Source of the DNA: Lycocorax pyrrhopterus obiensis
Lineage: Eukaryota > Chordata > Aves > Passeriformes > Paradisaeidae
Direction of reading: 5' to 3'
Length of the DNA: 64,000 nt
Assembly (NCBI GenBank): GCA_014706295.1
Contig: JACSVZ010000011.1
Span: forward strand, 6,744,163 to 6,808,162
The notes under the pieces are model-generated. The model saw nothing but the letters and a program-made list of their open reading frames with translations, was not told the origin of the DNA and searched no databases. Each line of letters begins with the position of its first letter. The first letter of the stretch is position 1. Positions 25,403 to 38,601 of this stretch are shown piece after piece. The position numbers were made by a program, and so were the translations under genes.

Positions 25403-25438
25403 CACTCGCTCAGTTCTAACCACTCGCTCAGTTCTAAC
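25403..25438. repeat. Perfect 18-bp tandem duplication
   Basis: The unit CACTCGCTCAGTTCTAAC occurs twice with no mismatch and is followed by four bases of a third copy (CACT). Perfect identity suggests a recent slippage event. The length is a multiple of three, so it would keep frame in the reverse open frame at 25346-25645, but that frame does not look coding. Confidence 0.95.
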
Positions 25439-25442
25439 CACT

Positions 25443-28400
25443 TCTCTGCACACATGCAGAAAGTGCTTTTGCTGCATATATTGGACCTTTTGATACAAAC
25501 TTTCAATTACAATTAGTGGCACAACTGCTGTTTTTCTCAGCCAACTAACAGTAAAAGAGAGAGCGGCATCAACTTTTGAGATACCAGTATTTTCACAAGC
25601 ACAGGCATTCTCCTCACAGCACCAGATACCAGCAATATCAACCAAACCATCTTGAACAATAATTATCTGCAGTCAAAACTGAAGCAGATAGCAGAATTAA
25701 ACATTTCATTTCACTGAAAAAGGAAGGGTGGCTAAGAAAATCCCTCTGTGGGTGTAAATGATGAACTGTCCAGAAACACAGAACCCACAGCAGCCATACC
25801 TGCAGTAACAGACCCTGCAGACAAACACTGCATGAAAGTGTGGAACAGAAGACAAGTAAGTGTTTATTATTTCCCCCCCATGTCATGGTCAATAGGCAGC
25901 ACACCAGGTATGTATTTCTGATGGGTTCTCAAAAACTTCATGCTTACAGGGCTTTGGACTATAATTTAAATAAGCCAAGCAACAATAGTTCATCAAAAAA
26001 CCCAGCTATCTAAGCTCAGGCCAAATGTGGTGAGACCTTGGAGATGTCACACAACATCCCTGATGCCCCAGGACCAGGATAACATCAAATGTGTAAGGCC
26101 TGAGCAGAATCCATGCAGGTCTTGAGAAGAATCTGTGCTACCCTACAAGGAGGGACAAGAGCACAATGAGAAGACCCAAGCTTTTGTTTCTTTAAGCACT
26201 GTATGATTTTGTTTCACCTCATTTTTATCCTAAACAATCTTTTTGTTATCTAGTACCTTCTGAGACGAGTGTTCAAAATTCAACTCCCCTCTCTGTTTGC
26301 CATGATTTCTCCCACATGAATTACAACAGCAACTAAAGTCGTAGAGGGGAAATTTGTCAAACAAATAGATCTTCCTTTTTCTTTCTGAAAAAGTAGTCTT
26401 TACAGAATATAATCTCATATTAATATAGATATGGTATCCCTAAAAATTACAACAGATAATTAGATCATGGACACCTTTAACAGCAGGACAATTATTTTTA
26501 CATTGTCTGCAGCTAGGAGTTAAGAATAGCAGATAAGCTATTTCTAGACAACTCTAATAAGATTGTGGCTTTATCTGAGCCCAGAGATATCCTCTTTCCC
26601 TGCAAGTTGCTTAGAACTCAAGACCTGATAGATGCATGCATTTGAACCTTTTCATAAATCCAGTAATGAAAAGCAAAGTCATTTTAAAGGCAGCCAAGTG
26701 AGATTGGCAATGCCAGCATTTCGAAGTAATGTCTGAATACACTAAAAGCTTTGTCACTTATCCATACCTTGAGTCTCTGAAAAACTAGCAAATAGATAAA
26801 TTTTCTCAATTCCTCCATCCTCCAACCAAATTTCATTAGTGCACTGGAAATTTTCCTAAGCAAAGTCTTTGCAATCTAAAATGACTTCCTAATTCCACAT
26901 GTCAGTAGCTGGGCATGGTGCTGAGCCATAAGGGATGTTCATGGCTGTGACAAAAGCTCAGCTCAAACTCATAGGTTGTATCCCACGATTGTATTCCAAG
27001 CAAATCCCTGAATAGGCCAGAATCCTGCTGTTTTTCTTTGCCTGAGTCTTGAACAGTCAATTCACAGTCACTGCAGCCAAAGTTACCCCCAAACTTCATT
27101 CCTTTCATTATAAAATAAAAAACTCCTCAAATACTTCATTCTGATGTTGCTTCCCTCCACCTTTACATTGTAAATTATGCCACAGCATACTTAGTAAGAT
27201 TTTAAAATTACATATCAAGCATAGAGCTTGTCAAAGTTCCTTGAAGTTACTAAAAAAAAGTAATTCCAAGTCACCTCTTTTTTTAGACCATTTTGATATC
27301 AGAGAAATAGCATCCTCTAAAGAAAAACCAAACAAAACACTTGATTAGGATTCTTCTTAACAAGTTCTTCCTTTGGCCTTGAAAAATAGAATAATCTCAG
27401 ACTATAAGAGCAGGCCCAGGGAAAAAACACATCTCCCAGTGCAGGTTCCTATGCACAAACCAGACCTTGCTCATAACCAGCTGCACTGCCTACTGGTATT
27501 TATTTCAGAAAACATAATTATTCATGCCCTAACTAGACCAAGAAGCACCCCTCTAAAAATGCAAAATTATTTTTCTTCAAGTTTAGTTTCATGTCCTAGA
27601 AAGAGCCCAGCAACAAATATCTCACCCAGGGACCAAATGTGGAACAGCGATGCTGGGTTTTGTTTGCACAGAGCTCATCAGCTTCACCCTGCTGAGCAGG
27701 AGCTTTAAACAATTATTTTGAAATTTATTTTGAAATTCTAAAGTTGCCATCCAAGTCAGTTTTCATGGGTGCACACAGATACACACCAGGACTGTATCGA
27801 ACGGGGAGAGCTCAGGTGGGCACTGCTGGTTTCTGTTCTGGCCCGGCTGAGCCCACCAGGCTGGGTCACTGCAGCTGCTCAGACAGCGGGAACAGGGGAC
27901 CCTGCTGCCTCCTGCAGCACCCAGGGCAGCTGAAAGCCTTCATAAAGCTATTGCTGTGAATCAGAAAGAAGGAGAGGATGGTGTTGAGGAGAGGAAAACG
28001 GGGAAGTGACACAAGCCACATGCTCCAGGGGCTGCTCCGAGCACAGGGCAGGATGAGGCACGGCTGGAAGCGCCAGCTGTGCCCACTGTGCTGCAGGGCC
28101 CGGAGTGCCTTGTGCCTCTGTCCCTCTTCTCCCCATCAGGGTGATGCCTGGCATCACTCACACACAATTGTTCACAGAAAAAAAAAGAGAAAATCACAAT
28201 TCTGCTGAACTGAAACTCCTTCCGAGTACTACAGCATTGGTCTTATTGATTTATCTATTTAAAGCAATGTCAGAATTTTGTCATTAATATTTGATTGGTA
28301 TTTTTAGACGCTTACAAGAATTGCATGGACCATAAAAAGGTGTTACAGTAAAGCACCACAGGCAGAAGAGCATTACTCTGAAGCCTGGGGGAGGTTGGTT

Positions 28401-31400
28401 AGCACTGTGTTCTACATCTTACAGCTCTCACAAGGTGTCCTTACTTCACTGCCAGGACCTGGCTTCTCAGCACACATGGATTTAAAAAGGAGACTAAATA
28501 AAAAGGACTGAAGGTGGCCAAACAAAACAAAACTCAAACTGTGGACATCCATAGAACAAAAAGCATGATGTGTATCCAATAGTCAAAGTAAATTCCACAC
28601 ATTGTGCATTGCGAATTTACATATTTTAGCAGGTCTTGTTACAGTGAAAGCTTTGCACCTAAGAATGTACTGTTATAAATTAAAAGTTCTGTCTTGTTTC
28701 TTCAAATTCAAAGAAAAATAGATCTTGGGATTCTTTAAGAAGAGTGTGTTACCCCAAACATGCTTAGTATTCTGAAAACATAACGCACAACAGGAGCAAT
28801 CATTCTTTTAGAATCAAGGAGAAGAGCTACAAAGAAATCTTGTCAATGAATTTATGCAAAGGCTTATACACAAGCAGAACTAAAATGCATTTGTTCTTCA
28901 GAGTACAAACTAAGTTTAAAAAGGTGTCAGGAGAATAAAGCAGCAGCCCAGAAAGCTGAAAGCAACCTATCCACACTAAAGACCTAGAGGAAAATTCAAT
29001 GTGCCAGTGGAACTGCCCAAATGGTTGGCAAATGAGCCCAGATGCCTTTGATGGGAAAGCATCTCCCAAAGTTTCCCATCTGACATCTTGGACCATCATC
29101 CCACAATGATATGTTTGATAGAGTAGAAGGCATTCAAACCTTTAGCTGTGTTAGTAGAAGCATGCCAGTTTTTATCTCTAGAAGAGGAATGTTTGTATTA
29201 AGTTCAGATAGAGGTGGCAGTGGTACTTAGACTTTCAGGAGCCTGAGTCCAGTGTGTCACCCAGCATTGTGCAGCTTGTAACTCTGGTGGACTGAAGTTT
29301 CCTACAGCAGTCCCTGCTTTCCAAAAAATTTCAGAAATGAGTTTTGGAAAACTTCTGAAGTGAATTTAAGGAAGAGATACATTCTTTATCTATGGTAAAA
29401 TACAGCCTTTCTGTTGAGGTGATCTAGCCCAGAATACCTGTGACCTTGAGCAGGGACTTCAATTTTAGCTACATTTAATATTCCAGATTTCTCAGTAATT
29501 GCATTGTTGCTCAGAAATTGTCCCAAATGTGACCAAATTATGAGCCTCTATGATTCCTCAGCTTTTACTTTCATAGCATTCAAAATACATGAGAATCAGG
29601 AAGATTCACACTTAAAGCATTTTCAAAATCAATACTACAACTTGAGCACTAATTTATTAAAATTTAATATAGAAAGAAAACACTATATTAAAAATTGAGT
29701 TATCACCAGGGACTAGAGCAGGACTACGGGAATTTAAGACCAACTAATTGAACCCCAAGTAGATCACTTGGCCAGTCCTCCTGAAATATGCAACAGATCC
29801 TGCCCCTTGAATAATAAAATACTGGAAACGCCTGCCAAGTTAATAAATTTTTGTGTCTCACTGAGGTTGCAAAGCACATAGCTCCCAAGTGACAAGCTCC
29901 ATACCCTTGTGTGTGATTAAATTACCCATAAAGTAGCTGTGGTAGTTCAAATCTTTTCTCCTGTTCAGGGTCAAACTCTCTCCCCAAGATGTTCACGGTG
30001 TGTGAAATGTCAGTGGGAACTTACACACTCATCCTACAGTGGAACTAAATTTTAAGCTATGTAAAAACACCACATTACTGTCTAATATAAAGCCTGAGTC
30101 TGCTATTATATCCACAGGATAAATAAGAATAAACTCCTTTGAAGTCAGTAGAATCAAAACTCTAAATGCCAAGAACAGAATTAGATCTTCCACTCTGGGC
30201 TCTCTACCCCACAGGCAGAAGTGAAGGACTGATAGAATAGTATGTATTAAAAAAAAAAAAAGGCAGCTTTAAGAATTACCCCGCCAAGAAAAGCATGTTA
30301 ACAAAGTCATGAAAGACTTTTCTATAAAAATAAATTCAATAGAGAATGGAAGGAAGAAAAGACAGACACTTTTATGCTGCTATGATTTTTCATGGCCAGA
30401 GAAATGCACACTGAAGCAGGAGAGATTCGTAGTTCATATGAAAGGCAGTATCTGCCAGCAAAGATGGTCCCTGGCAGGAGCACAGTGGAAGTGTCTTTTG
30501 ACAACTCTGATCAAGAAGTGCCCTAGTTAGTATTCAAGATGGCCATCATGATAGATTAGATGAATAATTTTGGTTCTTTGTCAGGACTTGGATAATATCT
30601 GCCTACAATACATCTGTATCAGTGCACTCTTAATTACTGAGTAGGACAGATAGAACAGCACAAAACTTTTCTGCACATCCTTTATGCTCAGACAATGACA
30701 AGCTCATGTAAATTATGGCATATATTACAAAAGCAAACACTGCTTCTTTTCATTATCACTCACTATACACATGTAGCATCCTGAAGAGCTGAAGGGAGAG
30801 GGTTGTTAAACAAGATTCATCAAGTTAAAGAGTAAACTACAGGATCTGAGAAGAGTGCAGTCTCCAGACCTCTCTTTATCATCTTACAGTAGTTATGCAG
30901 AACAAGCAGCAAGATTTAGATTCAATCCACTCGTAGATAATTGATGGAGAAAGAACTTGAGGGTGACACAAAGACATCAAATTGTTCTCCAAGTTCTTTC
31001 CCTGTTTTCTTTAGAATTAAGGCCTCCTGTCTGTCCAGCTTGATGAATAACAGGGTACAGAATGTCCTCCATAAAAAAAAAAAAATTCTCCTTCATTATT
31101 TCACATCTGCACTTTATTTACATATCCATTTAGTCACTTGGCGCTCCAGGGAAGGGGCTTTTGCTTTGGTGGACAGCCATAATCTTAGGATCGTCTGGGG
31201 AGGTTTTTAGCATTTGCCCCAACCATTTAAGGAGCAGAACATAAGCTTTTAGGCTGTTTTCGTCCTGTAACACATAGTTTGGCTTTTGGTCTTTTCCCAA
31301 AAAATGTAGGTTTGTTGTAGTCTTGGGGGAGCTTTGTGGGCTGCAGTGGATGGCAAGAGCTGGAATAGGTATTATTGTGCTCTTTAGAGCTAAGGCCCTT

Positions 31401-32512
31401 TTGCACAGTTCCTGGGGAGATTTAGATCAGAGGGTTTAAGTCCTATGCTCCTATATTCTGCATTTCTTCCATTCTAGATAGCAGCATCTTGACTTTTTCC
31501 TTTCCCTACAGCCTGATAGATTTGCCTCAGAGAAAACCTATTTCTAAGGAATTCTAGATTATCTTCTCTGTTTTAAATAATTTACCATTTGCTGCCACTG
31601 AATATCATTTCACTTTAATGAACACTCCTGAGTACCTTAACACTGCGTTTGCTCACTGCTTTATTGTTTTTACGGGAAAAGTCAAATTAATGATCAGCAG
31701 ATCTGATGCAACAGCCCAGATTTTTGGTACAGAAGCCTGAAAAAGAGGAACTGAAGCAAGAAAAAACCAAGGTACTTCTGAAACTGCCATCTTATGGTAT
31801 CGCATGCGCTGTGCATTTGTGCAACAGGAACTGTTACACATCTCCCAGCATACAGTAATTGATACGGTAAACTACTGGCCTGGAAAATTGCTATTGAAAA
31901 CACATAATCAACCTTTTGAACTCTATAAACCCAGGGAGATGCAAGATACAATTCTGCTTCCTCAGGACATGTGTGCCTAGTCAGTTTAGGCTTCAGCTTC
32001 AGAAGATGGAGGTGAACAAATTGCAGAAAACTGCTCTTAGAGATAAGTTTGTTCAGAATTTTGTCATCCCCTATATGCGGCATAAACTTTCTGGACTCTA
32101 AGTCTTCTGAAAGGAAACAGGCCAATGCAACAACATGGGAGCTGCACGTTCTGAAAAATTCTCCATCACCCCAGAAGTATTAAATATATATTAGCATATA
32201 TTTATACATTAAAAAGAAGAGGTTTGCCTTTTGATTCACCTGACTTGATCAATTCTATCTGCACCGCCAGGCTCTGATGGTGTATTGCACAATACCCACC
32301 AAAGCACCCACCAGGCTGAGGTGCTGCTGGGTTTTCCCCTTTGTGCGTGCACTCTGCCACGGGATTCCTACACATCTGAGGTTAAACTGTAAAAGGCAAT
32401 TCATTATTTGGCATAGACGGGGAAAAAAATTAATAAAATACATAATTTACTGCTCTGAAAGATATTTTCCTATAATAATGGATCTAAGCAATTCCCATTA
32501 AAGGGCACTCAT
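25443..32512. other. Non-coding unique sequence
   Basis: AT-rich with one GC-richer patch at 27770-28150 that has few CpG. A-runs of 13 lie at 30249-30261 and 31073-31085. The longest open frame is 143 codons (31694-32125, -), with no recognisable motif. No transposon was recognised. Confidence 0.65.
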
Positions 32513-32552
32513 CTTCAGTATACTTCCAAGTATCCATGGAAGTATACTGAAG
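32513..32552. repeat. Perfect hairpin, 16-bp arms, 8-base loop
   Basis: CTTCAGTATACTTCCA (32513-32528) is exactly complementary to TGGAAGTATACTGAAG (32537-32552), with AGTATCCA between. The arms are not low-complexity, so a perfect match this long and close is very unlikely by chance in 64 kb. Candidate explanations are a recent template-switch event during replication, a cruciform site, or a miniature element core. The stem is short for a microRNA precursor. Confidence 0.95.
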
Positions 32553-35500
32553 TACAAAAATCCATGAACAAATGACTGATTGTAAGTTGATGTTTGAATA
32601 CATTTGTGCAACGATTAAATCTACCTTTATCATTTTAGAAGGCCATCAGGTTAAAATTCCTCTTTTCATGCCAAAGTTCTAAAATTAACTCGAGATATGG
32701 TTCCTAGTTGGGCTCACAAACTGCCTTCTTCAGCAATTAAAATTGACTGAAAATATTGATCAAAAGGTGTAGCACTCCTATTGGAGTCTCAGAATGTCAT
32801 CAGTAGATACTGACTGTGACCCTGGCAGAGGACCTGGCTCCCCCAGGTGAGGACACTTAGCCCCCTGTCAGACCTTTGCCCTTTTCAAGCACTAAATACT
32901 TCAGAAAGCAATGACTGAGCCAGCATTTTCCAAATCTTGAGTTAGCTTCTGGAGATGTCAGAGTTTTTGGGAAACTGTCATGGACCCACAGGCAGACAAA
33001 GAGAAAAAGAACAACCACATTTCATCACAGGAGTTTCATCTGACCCTCAAGCCTGGAACAACCCATCCTGTGTTGCAGATCCTTATAGCTCTTGATATTA
33101 ATTTAAGGACAGTCAGATCACCAGGATTAATAGCTCTTAGCAGCATTTTACCACCATCTTAAAGAGCAGATGCTTTACGATAGCAGTTCACAGAGCATGG
33201 ATTTCTGGTTCCAAGCTTTATCTCTAGGCAGACCCACACTGACCAACTTCTCTTAATTCTAAAGTGGTCTTCTTGAAAGTAGTGAAGCTGGTGAAAAATC
33301 TGTGACAGGTGACTTTTGATGAAAATTCTTGGCTCCAGTCTCTTTCATTTCTGCTAAGGCTGTTTTATGGCTATCAAAACTTTGCATTATCTCAACTAAC
33401 CACAACTTGCTGAGTTGAAAAAGCCTTTTTATCTAAAGATAGAGGTGTGCTCAGTGTGACAGGTTTCTGGGGCAGTAGGGGTAGAATGAAAAGATCCTGT
33501 AAAGATAAGTAATTTAAGATAGAGTTCATTCAGCAGCTCAGCATTAAAGGGTGTTCCTAACTTAGTGCATGGGGTAAAAAACTTGTTCACTGCCTTCTGA
33601 CCCAAACTCACCACCAAGTATTAACCTCTGGATTTTTTTTTCTTTTTTTTTTAATAGAATAATTTCTGGCCAGATGTCCGCTGCTTGTTAAGCTTTTCCA
33701 CATCTCTGCTGAACAGTTTGGACACTACTGCCTAGTCCCCACACTGGATAACTGTGACGCTCAGAGGTGTGCATTTACAGATTACAGCCTTCCTCTCACA
33801 CATATTGTAACATGTCTCCATGTTTGCTTGATCTATGGGAAAAGTGACCCTCAGATCCTGCCACGTACTGATGGGACCAGGCAGGATTTGTTTGGGTTCT
33901 GTTTACATTTTCTTCCAAACTCTACAGATCAAAACTTCAAAATAAATCATGCATATAAAAAAAAGTATGCCCACATATGAAGTTGACAGAACTTATTTAT
34001 GAATAGCTGCATGTTAAAATGAAAATGTTCTAGGGATTTTGCTAATTTACTTAAGGGAAAGCCGTGAATTTAAAATATCGATTCTAATTGTTTTTGAGAA
34101 AGTGAGACACACGTGAAGAAAAAGAGAATTCCACCAACTCTACATTTTGTATTAGGAGATCAGGACTAGAAAACTTCCCAGGAGTCATTTTACTCCTAAC
34201 AGGATTTTTACAACTTTGTTTTTATATTGATGCTATCTCTTAATGGGCAAAACAAAATTCAGCCCTTTTGCACTACCAGGTTGATTAGAGGAACTGATAT
34301 GTTGCCCACCTCTCAGATGGTCCCCAAGCAGGGTGAAAATGTAAACATGACATTGCTGTGTCACCCAGAGGCTGCCAGAGGGGCCCTAAAAGAGAGAGCA
34401 GCAGTTCCCACCCATTCATAAGGGCTGTAACCCTGACAGCCCAGGCCTGGGTCCACAGAAGGATCTCTGTGCATTTCTTGCTTCTCTGACACAAGTCAGG
34501 GACAGGCTCTCAGGCAGGCTGGTCACTGGTGCTCTCAAACTGCAAGCAAATATCACTGGGACAGTTTAGAGACAGCAGAGCTTTAGAGTAAAACCAGATC
34601 ACGTTATCTGTTTAAAAAAAAACAAATTTAAAATTTCTAGTTGCTATTATGGGTGAGCAACATACTAAGACCAGAAGAGTTCTCTCCAGTGAATCAAGCT
34701 GACGTGGAGGTGAATGGACAATGAGCCCACACTGAAGTGGTGTGAGCAGCAGCTCTCCTTACTGGGAATGCTGCAGTTCCGCCCATCCCGTTGGACACAA
34801 CGCCATGAAGGAAGGGCACGGTGAAAATTCATCATCATTTGGATACCAGCAGAAACCAAGTTTTGTAATTTGCAGCTTTTTAAAACCTCAAATTGTTACT
34901 TGCCACAAATCCACTGTATGAGGACGAAAAAATTACTTTTTTATTTTCAACGTCCTCCTTTCAAAAGCATGTGGCTCAGTCAGGTATCCAGGTACACACA
35001 CTCACTGTGGATCTGCACTGATAAAAGTAATTTCAATATTGCAGGAGTTGTCTTAATATACAATTGAATTGATGTAATGTGTGGTTTAGAAGGAAATTAT
35101 TTTAAATTCAGGGCAAGAAGCCAACTGAAATCATAGCTACACTTAATGCAATGCTATAGACTGCAAGCATGTTTCTTCCCATAAACATGTAGCAATTTAG
35201 TTTAAAACAAACTTCTCGGGTAGTGAGATCTTAATCGTGTTCTCTTGCAGCATAAAGATCAATTTTTTATGTAACTTCTGGAAAGCAGTATGTAAGAATG
35301 ACCCAGTGTGGATTTAAATTAACCAGAGCTCAATTCCATTGATGATATCTGTGGGTTTAATTATTCTTGTCTCTTCTCAAATGAACGCTGTAGGTTTTTT
35401 TGCCCTATTCTATTTTTTTTTTCCAAATGATAATTATAATTTAACAAGCCTAGTGGTACAGCAGCAATGCATAAAGCTGCCATGCAAAACAGACTGTACT

Positions 35501-38133
35501 TCCAAATACACCTTTGGATTTTCATTAATGGCATTTACAATTTGAGATTTTACATTCTGATGGAAGGTAAGAAAATCTGTTACCTGGCCCTTTTTTTAAT
35601 GATCTGGAAAAGGCCCATTCCAGAACTCTGACTTTACCACGTAAGTAGCAGATAACCACTCCTGCACCTCAATATTCTGGACTGCTGGCAGGAAAACTCA
35701 GCTATTTCCCCAAACAAAGGGTCAGGCAACAAGCACCTTGGCAAGACTCCGTTAGAGCACATCATTTACAGAAAAGCATCTTCGCAGGGCACACATGCAC
35801 ACCCAAACGTGCCCAGAAAGCAGCCTGGCAGCTGGAGCTGCTGGCCCAGCCCAAGGCAGGTGCCCACAGGAGCCAGCAGCGCTGTGCTGGACCGTGCTGC
35901 AGCCACAGCTCCTGCTCCAGGCAAAGACGTGTCTTGGTTTGCAGCAAATGGAATTGGAGACCTCAGGAGATTTTAAGTGCTTTGGTCACTGCTGCTTGTG
36001 CCCCACTTGGGCTCTTTGCTCCTGACTGAGCAGAAAATCGGCTTCCCCTGGAACACGGCTGGGAAGGTCAGAGGGACGGACACACTGACAGCCAGGGGAC
36101 CCGGGAGGGACAACCACAGCCTAAATCCTGCCTGTCCCTTGGATCCTCCTACTGCACAGGGAGCAAAAAAATCCATAAACCCGGCTTCACCCACGTTTTC
36201 TGCCCAAGTATGTTGATAAGGAAGTCTGTTACATGTCCAGTATGTATTCTTGAAACTTCAAGAGCAGGCTTTAATCTCATTTACCCTGACTTAAACCCAG
36301 TTTCAATTCACTGTGGCAATTCAAAAGGACCAAAATTAGACTGCGGGTTTTATTAGGAAGTTTCTTGAAGCAAATGAATGCCACTTGGGTTTCTGGGAGA
36401 GTTCCCAAACTTATATTTTCTTTGGAAGTAAAAATGTAACTATAGTCTAGATACTTTGCAGGGAAAACTGAGGATTAATGATGAAAAAAAATCAATATCT
36501 ATAGAGATTTATTTTTAAAAGAGCTATGAGTTTTTCAGATATTGCACATGTTTATATATATGCATATTATCTTTACATTTTAAACTTCATTTGCATTTTA
36601 AAAATGACGCTGTAATTTGCTTTTCCCAGATGTATCACTCTTAATCCTAACAGCTTCCCAGTCTTTTTTATGTTTCTATTATCACTAAAGTTCAGAAGAG
36701 ACTTCTAATTGATCCAAATTACATATTCAAATTAGACTTTTATGAGCTCAAATTAACATACCATAGACATTTTATTTAATTTGGTCCCCAAAATGTCACC
36801 AAAGTAATTTGGTTGTAATATATTAATTAGTAAAAATTCTGAAATTATTGAGCTATAATAAATTCCTCTATCTGAATATTCCTCTTGAAATAGCACCCCA
36901 AATTAATTTATAGCCCAATATGGTGTTATGCATTCGCGAGTCTTCCTGCCTCAAATTCTTTAACATTTATTTATGCTGATGCACTTTTGTTCACTATCTC
37001 ACAAGAACTAAGAAATTAGAAAAAGCCATTGCCAGTCTCTGCCTAGGGGAGATAATACCTCAGATGCAGGTGTTTGAGGCTTTTCATTGGCTTTTTTGAA
37101 GTGTTTTATTCACATACAGAAGCCTGAAAAGATCAGAGATATAGCTAAATTCTTTGCAAAACTGCTTTATTTTAATTAAAACATTTAATTTAGGCATTTT
37201 GTTTTCTTACTTTATAAGTCCTCCCACAGTAGGGAGAACCACACATTATCCCCTGCCATATCAGAGCCCCTCTTTTGCCCTAACAGAACACCTGAGAGGT
37301 TTCCAGGGCAGAAGGAGAACCCCAGCGGCTCTCTCACCTCCCCACAGCCACCCACCCACCAGGGTGGCATATAAAGTTTAAATTTTTAACTTGCAAGACT
37401 AGAAATACATGCTTGTTCATTTTTAAAAGTTCCGGGTCTTCCCCCTTTTCTTACCAGTGGAAATTTAGTGTTTCAGAGCTTCCAGATCAGGCTCTGACAT
37501 TAGTCCAAACACCTCTGCATTTCCCTGGGTCTGTCAAACAATTTCACCAGTCCACTGACTCTTGGATCCAAGCCTTCCTGACCGGAAACAGTGCCCTGGA
37601 GAGCTGCTGCCCACACCTGCACTGGGATTCTCTGCAGAACAGCAGTTACTGTTTGATACACCTATCCAGACACTTATGTCTTTGTTCAAATGACCAACAA
37701 CAAAATCTAGTCCAGGAAAAACCAAGAATCTTAAAAAAACCCCATATTGGCTACAATCTGCATCTGTTGATGAAATACCACAAGGAGTGTCTGTCATTAA
37801 ACTGTATGGCTATAACTGTTGGCATCTTGCTGCTTCTATCTGTATTCAATTTCGATATTTGGGACTAAGGTCAGTTTTCACACAGTTATCATTTTATCCC
37901 TGGAAACTGACAGTTTTCCCAAAGACTTGAATGATGTATTTTGTTTAGCACTTAGCTGAGTGATGGCCTCATCTGCATGAGTTATCTGCTCCCAGAGATG
38001 AATCAACTGCGCTTTCCTCATTAAGTCACTCATCTGCAGAGCTTTAGTGTCTTCTCTTCACTAAAAGTTCAACTGTTTGTGAAATAAGACTGAGAGTTTT
38101 CCACACTGCTCACGAGGGCTTGCACACCTTTGT
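32553..38133. other. Non-coding unique sequence
   Basis: It holds an interrupted T tract (33633-33652), a GC-rich patch at 35780-36130 and the AT-rich block at 36480-36990. The longest open frame is 151 codons (37413-37868, +), which has a hydrophobic C-terminal stretch but no recognised family. No transposon was seen left of the LTR. Confidence 0.65.
36480..36990. promoter_or_regulatory. AT-rich candidate conserved non-coding block
   Basis: Repeat-free and rich in TAATT words (TTCTAATTGATCCAAATTAC near 36704, GTAATATATTAATTAGTAAA near 36815, CCCAAATTAATTTATAGCCC near 36897), with an isolated CpG pair in GCATTCGCGAGTC near 36931. It resembles a developmental enhancer. Conservation cannot be seen from one sequence. 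Confidence 0.27.
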
Positions 38134-38601
38134 TGTGGTTTAACCCCAGCTGGTGACACGGCACCAGTGCAGCAGCTCACTGCCTTTGGGATGGGAGAGA
38201 ATCAGGAGAGTGAAAGTGAGGAAACTCCTGGATGAGATAAAGTTGAATAAAGAAAAAGCTGCACACAAGCAAAGGCAAACCAGGGAATTCTTTCACCACT
38301 TCCCATGGGTGTTCAACCATCCCCAGCAAAGCAGGGCTCCATCATGCTTGGTGGTTACTTGGGGAGACAAATGCCATCACTCCAAACATCCCCCAGCTTT
38401 TCATGCTGATGAGGATGATGCCAGATGGTCTGAAATATCCCTTTGGTCAGCTGGGGTCACCTGTCCCGGCTGTGTCCCCTCCCAGTGTGCTGTTCACCCC
38501 CAACCTGAATTATCAACCCTCTTTTCAGCACAAAGCCAAAGCACAGCCCCATAGCAGCCCCTACAAAGAAAATTTGCTTTATCCCAGAAAAAAGCAGCAC
38601 A
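38134..38601 (-). mobile_element. Solo LTR of an avian endogenous retrovirus
   Basis: The copy has TG...CA ends (TGTGGTTTAACCCCAGC at the left; GCAGCACA at the right). Its internal blocks match an LTR family I remember as widespread in bird genomes: GATGGGAGAGAATCAGGAGA, ATATCCCTTTGGTCAGCTGG, GGCTGTGTCCCCTCCCAG, and AGAAAATTTGCTTTATCCCA. From the remembered orientation the element reads on the minus strand, with U3 toward 38601. The positions of its TATA-like and polyadenylation signals appear decayed. No gag, pol or env sequence adjoins it, so it is most likely a solo LTR left by recombination. I see no clear target-site duplication. The exact subfamily is not assigned. Confidence 0.88.

Noticed and set aside
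30249..30261. A(13) run as the tail of a processed pseudogene
   Set aside because: No gene-like sequence precedes it and no target-site duplication is visible.
31694..32125. 143-codon reverse frame
   Set aside because: No recognised family or motif, and AT-rich flanks without splice signals that would make it an exon.
37413..37868. 151-codon forward frame with hydrophobic C-terminus
   Set aside because: No domain or signal peptide; an opposing 87-codon frame overlaps it; the length is within chance.
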